64,000 nt of DNA, from assembly GCA_963717595.1 (NCBI GenBank), contig CAVQWH010000001.1, positions 558,001 through 622,000 on the forward strand, given 5' to 3'. Numbering within the stretch: the stretch's first letter is position 1; each line of letters starts with the position of its first letter. This DNA is from CAVQWH01 sp963717595. GTDB lineage: Bacteria > Patescibacteriota > Saccharimonadia > Saccharimonadales > Saccharimonadaceae. Made by a program: the position numbers and the translations under genes. The notes beneath the pieces were generated by a model that was given only the letters and a program-made list of their open reading frames with translations, ran no database searches and was not told the origin of the DNA. Shown here piece by piece: positions 46,243 to 55,094 of this stretch.

Positions 46243-46989
46243 ATGAGCGAAATTATTAAATTATCTGCTAATAATCAAGAATTTGAAGCTTACGTAAGTT
46301 ATCCGACAGGAAAGCCTAGTGGCGGAATTATCATAATTCATGAAGTTTGGGGTCTTAATGACCACACTAAAGATATTGCTGATAGGTTTGTAAAAGAGGG
46401 CTATGAAGTTATAGCGCCTGATTTACTGGGTGACATAGCTCCAGAACCTGAGTTATCTAAAAAAATACGAGAAGGTTTATTTAATCCGGATCCCGAAGAA
46501 CGGAATCAAGCCCAGCCAAAGTTGAGAGAGCTACTAGCACCGACTAAAGCTCCTGGCTTTGCCGAAGCTACTATAGAAAAATTAAAGAAATGTGTAGAGC
46601 ATTTAAGCTCCAGACCAGAAGTAGAAAATAGGATAGCCAGCGTTGGGTTTTGCTTTGGCGGGACTTATAGCTTTAGCTTGGCGCTTCATGAGCCAAAACT
46701 AAAAGCCGCCGTGCCGTTTTATGGGCACTGTGATTTTGAAATAGATGAGCTAAAGCAAATTAATTGTCCAATATTAGCTTTCTACGGAGAAAACGACTAT
46801 GGGCTGGTTGATAACTTGCCTGAGCTAAAAACCAAAATGGAAGGTGCTGGCGTGGATTTTTCATCAAAAGTTTACCCAAATTGCGGCCATGCGTTTTTTA
46901 ATGATACTAACCCTTATTCTTATAACAAAGAAGCTGCCAACGATTCTTGGCAGCTAGCTTTAGACTTTTTGGGCAACAATTTAGCTTAA
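46243..46989 (+). CDS. Dienelactone hydrolase family protein
   Basis: The 248-residue alpha/beta hydrolase has the catalytic triad of the family: Cys in VGFCFGGTYS (about residue 136), Asp in YGENDYGLV (about 184) and His in NCGHAFFN (about 215). The N-terminal GGIIIIHEVWGLNDHTKDIADR is typical. The natural ester substrate is unknown; many homologues are general esterases. A TATAGT box lies 6 bases upstream (leaderless type). The gene overlaps the end of the convergent ABC permease by 4 bases. Confidence 0.85.
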   Translation: MSEIIKLSANNQEFEAYVSYPTGKPSGGIIIIHEVWGLNDHTKDIADRFVKEGYEVIAPDLLGDIAPEPELSKKIREGLFNPDPEERNQAQPKLRELLAPTKAPGFAEATIEKLKKCVEHLSSRPEVENRIASVGFCFGGTYSFSLALHEPKLKAAVPFYGHCDFEIDELKQINCPILAFYGENDYGLVDNLPELKTKMEGAGVDFSSKVYPNCGHAFFNDTNPYSYNKEAANDSWQLALDFLGNNLA

Positions 46990-47732
46990 GGTTCTATACG
47001 GTTAAAGCGGTTAACGGCAAACACTATGCATGCTGCTAGCGTAACTATCATTACTGTAATGTCTGTTGTTATCGCAAAATTATGTTGGTCAATTAACGAC
47101 CAGCGCAAAGCATCTACTACATAACTTAGTGGATTGATTGAACCTAAAAATTGCAAAACGGCTGGCGCATGATTGAGAGGATAGAGTGCACTAGATAGGA
47201 AGAAAAGAGGAAATATTAAAAAGTTATTGATTCCCTGGAATCCCTGAAAATCTTCTACCATAGATGCTAGACCTGCTCCAAAGCAAGTTAGGGTTATGCT
47301 CAAAGAAATCATAAATAAGAATGCCAAAGGAACTAACGCCCAATTATGGGGCCTAAATCCTAGACCAAAGGAAATTGCGAAAACCATCAGTGCTTGCATA
47401 AGTGAAATTGTTGCACCGCCCAGAGCATTCCCAAGTAGGACTTTTAGGCGAGAGATTGGCGCTACTAGCATTTCCTTTAAGAAGCCAAAACGTTTATCAA
47501 ATAATATCTGAATTCCCCAGAATACCCCCGAGAAAAGTAGGGTCTGAACAATAATACCTGGTACTAAAAATTCAATATAATTGCCTTCCCCGGCGCGCTT
47601 ATAGACTTCTCCTATGCCATAACCTAGGGCTAGCAAAAAAAGTATCGGTTGGCCGATTGCGCCCAGTATACGCGATCGGCTGCGCAGATAGCGCTTCATT
47701 TGTCTTAACCATAAAATATAAACGGCTTCCAT
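46986..47732 (-). CDS. ABC-2 type transporter permease
   Basis: The 248-residue protein has six membrane helices and the ABC-2 signature region (FFLSSALYPLNHAPAVLQFLGSINPLSYVVDALR). It pairs with the ATPase encoded 4 bases upstream, giving a DrrAB-like exporter for drugs or lipids. The start is an ATG immediately after the ATPase stop. The exported substrate is unknown. Confidence 0.88.
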   Translation of the reverse strand: MEAVYILWLRQMKRYLRSRSRILGAIGQPILFLLALGYGIGEVYKRAGEGNYIEFLVPGIIVQTLLFSGVFWGIQILFDKRFGFLKEMLVAPISRLKVLLGNALGGATISLMQALMVFAISFGLGFRPHNWALVPLAFLFMISLSITLTCFGAGLASMVEDFQGFQGINNFLIFPLFFLSSALYPLNHAPAVLQFLGSINPLSYVVDALRWSLIDQHNFAITTDITVMIVTLAACIVFAVNRFNRIEP

Positions 47733-47736
47733 CTAT

Positions 47737-48544
47737 TTACCTCAACCTACTGTTTCTCATAGCGCCACGTACGTTTAAACCATCGTTTGCCATTGAAGTT
47801 TCATCCCGAACTGATCGGCCTGTTAGTTTTAAGTAGGCATTTTCTAAGTCTTTAGTTTTGGTCTGCTTCACCAGTTGTTTAGTGGTACCCGTGGTTATTA
47901 TTTCACCATGATCTATGATCGCTATGCGCTGCGCAACTGCCTCGGCTTCATCAAGGTAATGGGTAGTGAAAAAGATTGTCATTGATTTTTCTTTATTTAA
48001 CTTCTTTACGTAGTCCCACAGTAAATTACGAGTTTGAGTATCAAGGCCTAGGGTAGGTTCGTCTAAAAATAGTATTTTTGGATGGTGCAGCAAGCCGCGG
48101 GCAATTTCTAGGCGACGGCGCATACCACCCGAGTAAGTTTTCACATAAGAGTCTCGCCGACTCCATAAGTCCATTAACCTTAAGAGTTCTTCAATGCTTT
48201 TTTCACGGGTTTTTTTAGGAACTTTATACAAAACCGCATGTATCATCATATTTTCATATGCAGTAAGTTCTTCTTCTAAAGCAGGGTCTTGAAATACAAT
48301 ACCGAAAGACTTACGAGCGGCATCTTGGTTACGAGTAACATCGTGGCCGTTTAGCGTAAGCTCCCCTTCGCTGGGACGTAGCATGGTTGTTAGCATACTA
48401 ATAGTCGTACTTTTACCGGCTCCATTAGGTCACTAAGAAAGCAAATATTTCTCCTTGTTTTACATCGAAAGAAATATTGTTAACTGCTATTATTTTACCA
48501 AAGCGCTTGCTTACCCTTTGGGCGGAAATTATAGATTTTGCCAT
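47737..48544 (-). CDS. ABC transporter ATP-binding protein (frameshifted in this sequence)
   Basis: The protein starts at 48544 (MAKSIISAQRVSKRFG). The frame breaks inside the Walker A motif, where the plus strand reads GGTCACTAAG at 48428. Removing the extra A gives FAFLGPNGAGKSTTISML. The signature YSGGMRRRLEIARGL and Walker B ILFLDEPTLGLD are intact downstream. The reconstructed product has about 269 residues. DrrA-like exporters of this type often have a C-terminal extension, present here as a basic tail. The break again falls in a GGACC site. Confidence 0.88.
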
Positions 48545-48593
48545 ATATTAATTACTATTATAACTGATTATTATTACTTGCAATAGCAAGAAA

Positions 48594-48848
48594 TTAAATT
48601 GATTGTTTAGAAAGTCTGCGCTGAGCTGCTAAAGTACCAGACAGCGCTATAGCTATATAAAATAATCCCGTAAGGCAAGCTTGTAAAATATGCGAATGCA
48701 GAGTAATAACTAAATAAGTTCCACTTGCTACGGTTCCCACTATTAATCCGTAACTAACATAAAGCTTGGTTTTTGAAGGTTTGAAAAATAGGTAAGTTGT
48801 GTAACCTAGGCTTATAAGGGCGATTGCTATATGAAGAATTAATATCAT
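48594..48848 (-). CDS. Unknown small membrane protein at the end of the cyo operon
   Basis: From the ATG at 48848 the product has 84 residues with three membrane helices. A longer frame from 48884 would overlap cyoE. It starts 16 bases after the cyoE stop. I do not recognise the family. Its place at the end of the oxidase operon suggests an assembly or accessory role, which is inference only. TACACT a few bases upstream of the ATG could also be an internal -10 box. Confidence 0.55.
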   Translation of the reverse strand: MILILHIAIALISLGYTTYLFFKPSKTKLYVSYGLIVGTVASGTYLVITLHSHILQACLTGLFYIAIALSGTLAAQRRLSKQSI

Positions 48849-48864
48849 AAAAATAGTGTAGCAC

Positions 48865-49731
48865 TTATGGCAAAAGCGTGCCAATCGCCAACGTAAAACA
48901 CAGGGCTAGAAGAGCAATTAGAGAAAAATGAAACATTTTTCGAGCCCACGCACTACTGTTTTTGGTCTTGAGACCTTTAGCGCCTAGTAGTATCCAGTAT
49001 ACTCCAAGCAAAGCCATAAATATAAAATAAATATAACCCATATAACCAAGCGGTGTTAAGAGTAGGGAAGAAATAACAAAAGCAACCGTATAAATGAAGA
49101 TTTGTATCTTAGTATTTTTTACTCCTTTTACAACTGACATGACAGGAATTTTAGCTTTTTTATATTCGTCTTTGCGGTAAATAGCAATTGAATAAAACTC
49201 AGGAAACTGCCAGAAAAATAGCATTAAAAACAGCAGTATTGCTGCTGGGTCTATTTTATTTGAGACCGCCACATAGCCTGCGAATATTGGCGTAGCTCCC
49301 GAAATGCTACCTACCAGCGTGCCGTGAATGGACTTTCGTTTTGAAAATGCGCCATATAACCAAACGTAAACAATGAAGCCAAAAATGCCGGTTCCAACCA
49401 CAAGCCAATTTACCCAAAAAGCTAAAATCAAAATGCCTAGGATTCCTAGAATGATTGACATAACTAGTGCATGCCAACCTGGAATTTCACCGCTAGCAAG
49501 TGCGCGTGTTTTGGTACGCTCCATGACACTATCGATGTCTTGGTCTAAGTAATTATTTAACACGCACGCAGAAGCTATTACTAACGTTGTACCGGCAATT
49601 GTTGCCAGGAAAAGCTTGGCGTCAAAACTTTTAAAATATCCAGCAGCAAACAGAAAACCTGCCACGGAAGTAAGTACGTTGCCGTACAAAACACCAGGTT
49701 TGGTTAGCGAGTAATATTTTTTAATCTGCAC
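48865..49731 (-). CDS. cyoE: Protoheme IX farnesyltransferase
   Basis: The 288-residue UbiA-family membrane enzyme turns heme b into heme O for the bo3 oxidase. It has the prenyl-diphosphate site NNYLDQDID with RTKTRAL (about residues 58-75), the second Asp-rich region near YRKDEYKKAKIPVM, and seven to nine membrane helices. It starts 5 bases after cyoD and is cotranscribed with the oxidase genes. Confidence 0.93.
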   Translation of the reverse strand: MQIKKYYSLTKPGVLYGNVLTSVAGFLFAAGYFKSFDAKLFLATIAGTTLVIASACVLNNYLDQDIDSVMERTKTRALASGEIPGWHALVMSIILGILGILILAFWVNWLVVGTGIFGFIVYVWLYGAFSKRKSIHGTLVGSISGATPIFAGYVAVSNKIDPAAILLFLMLFFWQFPEFYSIAIYRKDEYKKAKIPVMSVVKGVKNTKIQIFIYTVAFVISSLLLTPLGYMGYIYFIFMALLGVYWILLGAKGLKTKNSSAWARKMFHFSLIALLALCFTLAIGTLLP

Positions 49732-49736
49732 GGCAG

Positions 49737-50126
49737 CTAAAAGTCGCCTTGTTTATGTAGGTATTGATTGATAGCCGTAGGCGAAGACATCATGCGATAG
49801 TTTAAGTTATTCATAATCCACAAAGATCCGATAACCACAATTAACACAATGAGTGCAGCAAAAAGTAGTACGAATAAATTCCATCTTGGCTTAGATTCAC
49901 GTCCCAAATGAAGGAAGCAAAACAACTGCACTAATAATTGAATGACTGCTAGCCCTATAATGGCGCCTATTAGCTGCCATCCTTGTAGAATGTGATTTAC
50001 CACTAGATAATATGCGATTAAGGTCAGTGCTATAGATGAAATGAACCCAATTACATAAGAAAACACGCTGCCCTGCCCTGAGTCATGGTGCGAAGTCAAA
50101 TTATGCAGTTGATTATTAGTGCTCAT
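49737..50126 (-). CDS. cyoD: Cytochrome bo3 ubiquinol oxidase subunit IV
   Basis: The 129-residue protein has three membrane helices (about residues 22-45, 52-73, 84-106). QLFCFLHLG (about 68-76) is the conserved segment of the COX4-like prokaryotic subunit. It overlaps the end of cyoC by 4 bases (ATGA). This subunit helps CuB insertion and stability of the complex. Confidence 0.9.
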   Translation of the reverse strand: MSTNNQLHNLTSHHDSGQGSVFSYVIGFISSIALTLIAYYLVVNHILQGWQLIGAIIGLAVIQLLVQLFCFLHLGRESKPRWNLFVLLFAALIVLIVVIGSLWIMNNLNYRMMSSPTAINQYLHKQGDF

Positions 50127-50724
50127 GCTACCCCCATTAAATATACGATGGTAAATATGAATATCCAGACTATATCTAAAAAGTGCCAGAATAAGCTAAG
50201 CATAGTTAACCTCTTAGCCATTGACATAGAAAGACCCTGGTAGCGAACGCGCAGTAAAAGCACGGCCATCCATATTAAGCCAATTGTAATGTGAAGCCCG
50301 TGTGTTCCGACTAATGTAAAGAAAGAAGACAGGAAGCCACTTCTTTGCCAACTATTACCTTCAACTGCCAAGCGGCTAAACTCACTCAACTCCATTGTTA
50401 GGAATGAAATACCAAACAGGAAAGTGAGTACGAACCAGCCAATAACCTGGTTTTTATTGTTTCGCCGAGCGGCTAATATACCTAAGCCGCAAGTAAAGCT
50501 ACTGGTTAGTAAGATGAGTGTTTCTGTAAGCACAAAGGGTGGGCTGAACAAATCATGGCCTGAACTGGCCCTCCAAATGTATTGTTCCTCAACACTGCAT
50601 AAGTAGCAAAAAGACAAGCAAACAGTACGCAGTCTGTCATAAGATATACCCAAAAACCAAATAAAGTTTTTGATTCTTCTTTTCGTTCTATCGCAAGACT
50701 TTTGGCTTGTGCTATTTCACTCAT
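50123..50724 (-). CDS. cyoC: Cytochrome bo3 ubiquinol oxidase subunit III (frameshifted in this sequence)
   Basis: The protein starts MSEIAQAKSLAIERKEESKT at 50724 and has the usual five membrane helices. The frame breaks at plus-strand TGGCCCTCC (50566-50574). Restoring TGGGCCCTCC joins FGGP to SSGHDLFSPPFVLTETLILL. The conserved FLTMELSEF and FTLVGTHGLHITIGLIW are intact after it. The repaired length is 200 residues, normal for CyoC. It overlaps cyoB by 4 bases. Confidence 0.92.
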
Positions 50725-52703
50725 GCATATCGCCTCCGCGAAGATTCTATTTTCTCTACTTCACTTGCTGGTATCACATATTCATTATTCTCGCTAGAAG
50801 TGCGGATAATGATCAACGCAATAATCGCAAATAAACCTATAGCCGCCAGCCACCATATATGCCAGATGGCAGAAAAGCCTACTATAAAAGCTCCGCCAGC
50901 AATAAACATTGGCATAGGTGTGTTTTTCGGCATGATTATGTCTTTATATTCTGGCTTTTTATGGCTTTGGCCGGACTGCTTAATAGCCCAAAATTCATCC
51001 CTGTGATGAACCGCTGGCATAGCAGCAAAGTTATAATGAGGCGCCGGAGAACTTGTTGACCATTCTAGCGTTCGACCGTTCCAAGGATCACCGGTAGTAT
51101 CGAGGTTTTCTTTTCGTTTCCAGATACTAACAGCCAATTGCAAGATTTGGAAACCTAAACCTAAGCCAATAACACCTACGCCAACGGCAGCGACGACAAA
51201 TAATCCTTGCCAGCCAAGCGAAGCAGAGTAATGGTCGAGTCGTCTAGTAGCTCCCATTAAGCCGAGAATATAAAGTGGCACAAAGGCAAGTAAGAAGCCA
51301 GTTAGCCAACAACTAAAAGCATACTTTCCCAAACGTTCATTGAGCTTGTAACCAAATATTTTTGGCCACCAGTAAGTCAATCCGGCAAAGAAACCGAATA
51401 GCACGCCACCAATAATCATTGTGTGAAAGTGCGCCACTAAAAATAGGCTATTATGCAACTGGAAATCTGCTGGAGGTAAGGCTAGTATTACACCTGCTGC
51501 GCCGCCAACTGTAAATGTTGCTATGAATCCTAAGAACCATAGCATCGGCGTTTTAAAGCGAATTCTACCTCTAAACATTGTAAATAACCAGTTAAAGACT
51601 TTTACGCCTGTTGGGATAGCAATTAACATAGTCATAATTCCGAAGAATCCGTTTACGTCTGCACCGCCGCCCATTGTAAAGAAATGGTGTAACCAGACTG
51701 TGAAAGATAGAAAAGTGATTGCGCCTAGCGCTACAACCATTGACTTATAACCAAAAAGCCGTTTACCAGAAAATGTAGACACTACTTCAGAGAAAATCCC
51801 AAACGCTGGCAAAATTAGAATATAAACTTCAGGGTGTCCCCAAGCCCAAATCAAGTTAACGTACATCATGGCATTTCCACCACCGCCCGCGGTAAAGAAG
51901 TGCATGCCCATTGTGCGGTCAAGGAAGAGTAGGGCTAGGGTAGCGGTTAAAATTGGGAAAGCGAATGCGACTAATATCATACTATTGAGCACGCTCCAAG
52001 CAAACATCGGCATTTTCATGAGAGTCATGCCTGGGCGGCGCATTTTTAAAATGGTGACTAAAAAGTTAATCCCCGACAACAAGCTTCCAACTCCTGCAAC
52101 CTGCAAGCTCCAAATCCAGTAATCTACGCCTACACCCGGACTGTACCTTATTTCTGAGAGCGGCGGGTAGGCTAGCCAGCCAGCGGCAGAAAACTCGCCA
52201 ATTATTAGCGATAGGTTAATAAGAAGCATACCTGCTACAAACAACCAAAAGCTTGTAGCATTTAAAAACGGAAATGCTACGTCACGTGCTCCAAGCTGGA
52301 GTGGTAATACAAGATTGATGATTCCAAACATCAGTCCCATAGCTACAAAGAAAATCATTATGGTGCCGTGTGCAGAAAATACCTGCTGGAAAAGATCTGC
52401 AGACAACACGCCATGGGAAGTTCCTACGGATGTAGCTTGTTGGGCCCTCATCATTATGGCGTCTGAGCCGCCTCTAAAGAGCATTAGTCCGGCGACAATT
52501 ATGTACATCACTCCAATCTTCTTTGGGTCTGTAGTCGTAAGCCACTCTTTCCAAAGCCATTTCCATTTTTTGAAATAAGTTATAAGACCAAGAACTACTA
52601 AGCTGCCAATCACGATTGATACTGCAGCCCCGGCTGTAACTGGGTCTTTAGGAAAAGCGTTTAGAGTTAGTCTTCCTAATATGTTGCCAAATAGTTCCAT
52701 CAC
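50721..52703 (-). CDS. cyoB: Cytochrome bo3 ubiquinol oxidase subunit I
   Basis: The 660-residue heme-copper oxidase core has the low-spin heme His in FSAHGTIMIFF (about residue 110) and the CuB His and cross-linked Tyr in WAWGHPEVYILILP. The CuB histidine pair is in WLHHFFTMG, and both heme His are in VAHFHTMIIGGV. The Glu of the D channel appears in GHPEVY only in part, so proton-channel type should be checked by alignment. Fifteen or so membrane helices fit the family. Confidence 0.95.
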   Translation of the reverse strand: MMELFGNILGRLTLNAFPKDPVTAGAAVSIVIGSLVVLGLITYFKKWKWLWKEWLTTTDPKKIGVMYIIVAGLMLFRGGSDAIMMRAQQATSVGTSHGVLSADLFQQVFSAHGTIMIFFVAMGLMFGIINLVLPLQLGARDVAFPFLNATSFWLFVAGMLLINLSLIIGEFSAAGWLAYPPLSEIRYSPGVGVDYWIWSLQVAGVGSLLSGINFLVTILKMRRPGMTLMKMPMFAWSVLNSMILVAFAFPILTATLALLFLDRTMGMHFFTAGGGGNAMMYVNLIWAWGHPEVYILILPAFGIFSEVVSTFSGKRLFGYKSMVVALGAITFLSFTVWLHHFFTMGGGADVNGFFGIMTMLIAIPTGVKVFNWLFTMFRGRIRFKTPMLWFLGFIATFTVGGAAGVILALPPADFQLHNSLFLVAHFHTMIIGGVLFGFFAGLTYWWPKIFGYKLNERLGKYAFSCWLTGFLLAFVPLYILGLMGATRRLDHYSASLGWQGLFVVAAVGVGVIGLGLGFQILQLAVSIWKRKENLDTTGDPWNGRTLEWSTSSPAPHYNFAAMPAVHHRDEFWAIKQSGQSHKKPEYKDIIMPKNTPMPMFIAGGAFIVGFSAIWHIWWLAAIGLFAIIALIIIRTSSENNEYVIPASEVEKIESSRRRYA

Positions 52704-53617
52704 ATACCCGCTCTTTGTATATTCATGCTTTTCATATTGCTTTGACTTGAAGATGGTTGAGGCATCATGTACTTCATAACTATCTCATTATAAATACCTT
52801 TTTGAATAGAAGAATAGTAAGTAGGCTTATTGTATTCACTAGGTTTTGCTAGTTCATTATATGAGGCTTGGTTGAGTGGGCGTGACATTTTTTTGACTTT
52901 ATTGACCCAAATATTGAAGTCTTTCTTAGGAGTAGCTTTAGTTTTAAAGGTCATACCCGCAAACCCTTTGCCGCTGATATTTGCCGCAAAACCATTAAAG
53001 GTGCCACTTTGGCTTGCTTCAAGATGTAGCTGCGTCGACATTCCTGGCATGGCGTAAATTTGACCACTTAGCTGGGGGATCCAAAAAGAATTCATCGGCG
53101 CATCAGCAGTAATCTTAAAATTAACTGGTCGATTTATAGGAATCTGTAAATAATTTATCGAAGCTATATTCTGTTCCGGATAAATAAAAAGCCACTTCCA
53201 GTTTAGGGCGACAACCTGCACATTGAGTGGTTTAACGTTAGACGCCAAGGGTTTATAAGGATCTAGCGCATGGGCACTGTTCCAAGCGATGATTGAGAGA
53301 GTAAAAATAATTACCGAGGGAATCGCCCACCATGTTATTTCAGCAAACTTGTTGCCATCTAAGTCAGGTGAATATTTAGCCCTGGTATTGCCTTCGCGAT
53401 ATCTCCAAGCAATAAGCGCTGTCATTATGAAAACGGGTATTATAACTATTAAGCCTAGCCCGGCCGCTATTACCATCAAACCCCGCTCTTTTGTGGCAAT
53501 AAGACCCTTGGGGTTTAAAATTGCAATATTTTTATCGTGTAAGAATACTATCAAAGCTACTATTGCAGCTAGGGCTAGTAGAATTAGAAAAGTGACTTTA
53601 TATTTCTTGCTATTCAT
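52700..53617 (-). CDS. cyoA: Cytochrome bo3 ubiquinol oxidase subunit II
   Basis: The 305-residue subunit has an N-terminal hydrophobic segment, two further helices and a periplasm-side cupredoxin domain (NWKWLFIYPEQNIASINYLQIP, PMNSFWIPQLSGQIYAMPG, NISGKGFAGM). The CuA-binding cysteines of cytochrome c oxidases are missing, which fits a quinol oxidase. It has no lipobox Cys, unlike the E. coli subunit. It heads the cyoABCDE operon and overlaps cyoB by 4 bases. Confidence 0.93.
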   Translation of the reverse strand: MNSKKYKVTFLILLALAAIVALIVFLHDKNIAILNPKGLIATKERGLMVIAAGLGLIVIIPVFIMTALIAWRYREGNTRAKYSPDLDGNKFAEITWWAIPSVIIFTLSIIAWNSAHALDPYKPLASNVKPLNVQVVALNWKWLFIYPEQNIASINYLQIPINRPVNFKITADAPMNSFWIPQLSGQIYAMPGMSTQLHLEASQSGTFNGFAANISGKGFAGMTFKTKATPKKDFNIWVNKVKKMSRPLNQASYNELAKPSEYNKPTYYSSIQKGIYNEIVMKYMMPQPSSSQSNMKSMNIQRAGM

Positions 53618-53624
53618 AAGCCGA

Positions 53625-53642
53625 CTAACACGGTTGTGTTAG
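53625..53642. promoter_or_regulatory. Palindrome at the cyoA start (operator candidate)
   Basis: CTAACAC-GGTT-GTGTTAG is a perfect 7-bp inverted repeat 8 bases upstream of the cyoA ATG. It may be a repressor site controlling the oxidase operon, or a leader hairpin. Confidence 0.4.
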
Positions 53643-53719
53643 TTAATATTCTAGCAGTTCGCTCACCAAAACTACAATTACTTGTAATTTTAAGATTATT
53701 ATTGTATGATTTGACTAAT

Positions 53720-54472
53720 ATGATAGTGAGTGAACAAGATGCTGCGGCGTTGCCCAGCTATAAAGCTTATGAAATAGCAGAGCGAGTTTTTCGACCTATA
53801 GTAAATCGTCTTGGCGGATATGCTGCTCATAATGCTGGAGTATTACGGCCCTTAGATAATGAAGGGTACTTCCTAGCACCGAACCATCGCTCTAATTGGG
53901 ACTCATTTGCTCTGGGTCTGGCTATGCTAGACTTGCCAGAACTCACACAAGACGGAGAGGAGCCTCCACTTCAACCACGCGCAATTCGCTATATGGCTAA
54001 AGATACCTTGTGGCGCTATCCATTAATGAGAGATTTCATAGAAGCCTGTGGAACTTTTTCGGTTAAGAGAGGCAGAGGAACAGGCTTAGACGACGATAAG
54101 GTCACTCACGTGGAACAGCTTATTGAACAACAAGCTGTTATGGGCATGTATCCAGAAGGACACAGGGAAACAGGCGACTTAAATGAAGTTGTTTTTGAAA
54201 AACTAAAGACAACCATTGGATTTTTATCTATAAAATATGGAATACCTATTGTTCCTGTAGGTATTGCAGGGCCAGTCAAGGGTCGAAAACTTCCGCGAAC
54301 GGTGGTATTTGGCGAACCGATATACCCAGAAAAAGCCTCTACTCAAGATGAAGCTGAGCTAAAAGAAAAGAAAACTGAGTTGATGGTCGTGCTCCATGGC
54401 CAAATAAACGAGGCATATCAAGAAGCCCGTCGTCTACACGAACAGCAGTTTGGTGTAAAAATTGGCTCTTAA
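53720..54472 (+). CDS. PlsC-type 1-acylglycerol-3-phosphate acyltransferase
   Basis: The roughly 250-residue protein has the acyltransferase motif HX4D in NHRSNWDSFALG and the second block MYPEGHRETGDL (EGHR in place of the usual EGTR), followed by VPVGIAGP. It should transfer acyl chains to lysophosphatidic acid or another lipid, which fits a cell that remodels host lipids. The ATG at 53720 is chosen because it follows TATGAT by 9 bases; a frame from 53636 is rejected. Structured element B follows. Confidence 0.85.
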   Translation: MIVSEQDAAALPSYKAYEIAERVFRPIVNRLGGYAAHNAGVLRPLDNEGYFLAPNHRSNWDSFALGLAMLDLPELTQDGEEPPLQPRAIRYMAKDTLWRYPLMRDFIEACGTFSVKRGRGTGLDDDKVTHVEQLIEQQAVMGMYPEGHRETGDLNEVVFEKLKTTIGFLSIKYGIPIVPVGIAGPVKGRKLPRTVVFGEPIYPEKASTQDEAELKEKKTELMVVLHGQINEAYQEARRLHEQQFGVKIGS

Positions 54473-54503
54473 TTTTAATGTAAATAACTCAAATAAAATA
54501 GGG

Positions 54504-54597
54504 TTTCCCTGACCAGAGCGAAAGCTCTGGCACAGACCACAATGGCAAGACAAAGCCTTACCATGTGCCGGGTTCCGCCTGTGTCGAGCGAAAAAGA
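54504..54597. ncRNA. Structured RNA element, copy B
   Basis: CCAGAGC-GAAA-GCTCTGG (54513-54530) is followed by CACAG...CTGTG (54531 to about 54582) enclosing a longer hairpin (CACAATGG/CCATGTG) and CCGGGTTC. It matches copy A at 39862 in order, loops and conserved bases. Stem AC/GT in A has become GC/GC in B, a compensatory change. Confidence 0.5.
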
Positions 54598-54604
54598 CAA
54601 CCTT

Positions 54605-54924
54605 TCATTTCGAGTTTTTAGCTATGGTTTTCGCGTCATGGATTACTTCTGCAAGGAGACCGCTACTTCCAAGTACAGAGACAATTACAGTAATACTGTA
54701 AATGATTATAGGAATGGCGCCATAGTCATTTCGGGCTATGTAGGCCAAAGCGCCTGCTCCTACTAGCGCCATAGCCATAAGAGCGGGGTAGATAGGCCTT
54801 TATCCGACCCACCCTTGTCTGCGGCCTTTCCTGCAGCAGCGACAATGAAAAGTGGAAGACTTACCAAGCAAATCATGATCGGTACTAGCAGGATTTGATC
54901 GACAACCGTGCCTATTATAAACAC
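54605..54924 (-). CDS. Unknown small membrane protein (frameshifted in this sequence)
   Basis: The GTG at 54924 follows AGAGGTGAT. The first helix (MFIIGTVVDQILLVPIMI) and a linker GKAADKGGSDKG are followed by a break where the plus strand reads ATAGGCCTTT (54793). Adding one C joins DKGPIYPALMAMALVGAGALA and two more helices, ending IHDAKTIAKNSK. The product has about 106 residues with three to four helices. The family is unknown. The stop is followed by structured element B, as for the gene at 39942-40208. Confidence 0.55.
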
Positions 54925-55094
54925 GTAATCACCTCTTTCGTCTCGAGAAAACAATAAGTTTATGACTGCTTTCTATAAAATATTACTATAAACCATTAAA
55001 TATTTTTGTCAATCTAGTGCTTGTTATTTATTAACTTAGAGTTATAATTTAAGCATTACTATTTTAAAATTTAAAGAATAGAAATCATACAAAA

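Noticed and set aside
53636..53719. Longer start for the PlsC gene
   Set aside because: The added residues are hydrophobic without conservation, and the -10 box TATGAT lies inside this stretch.
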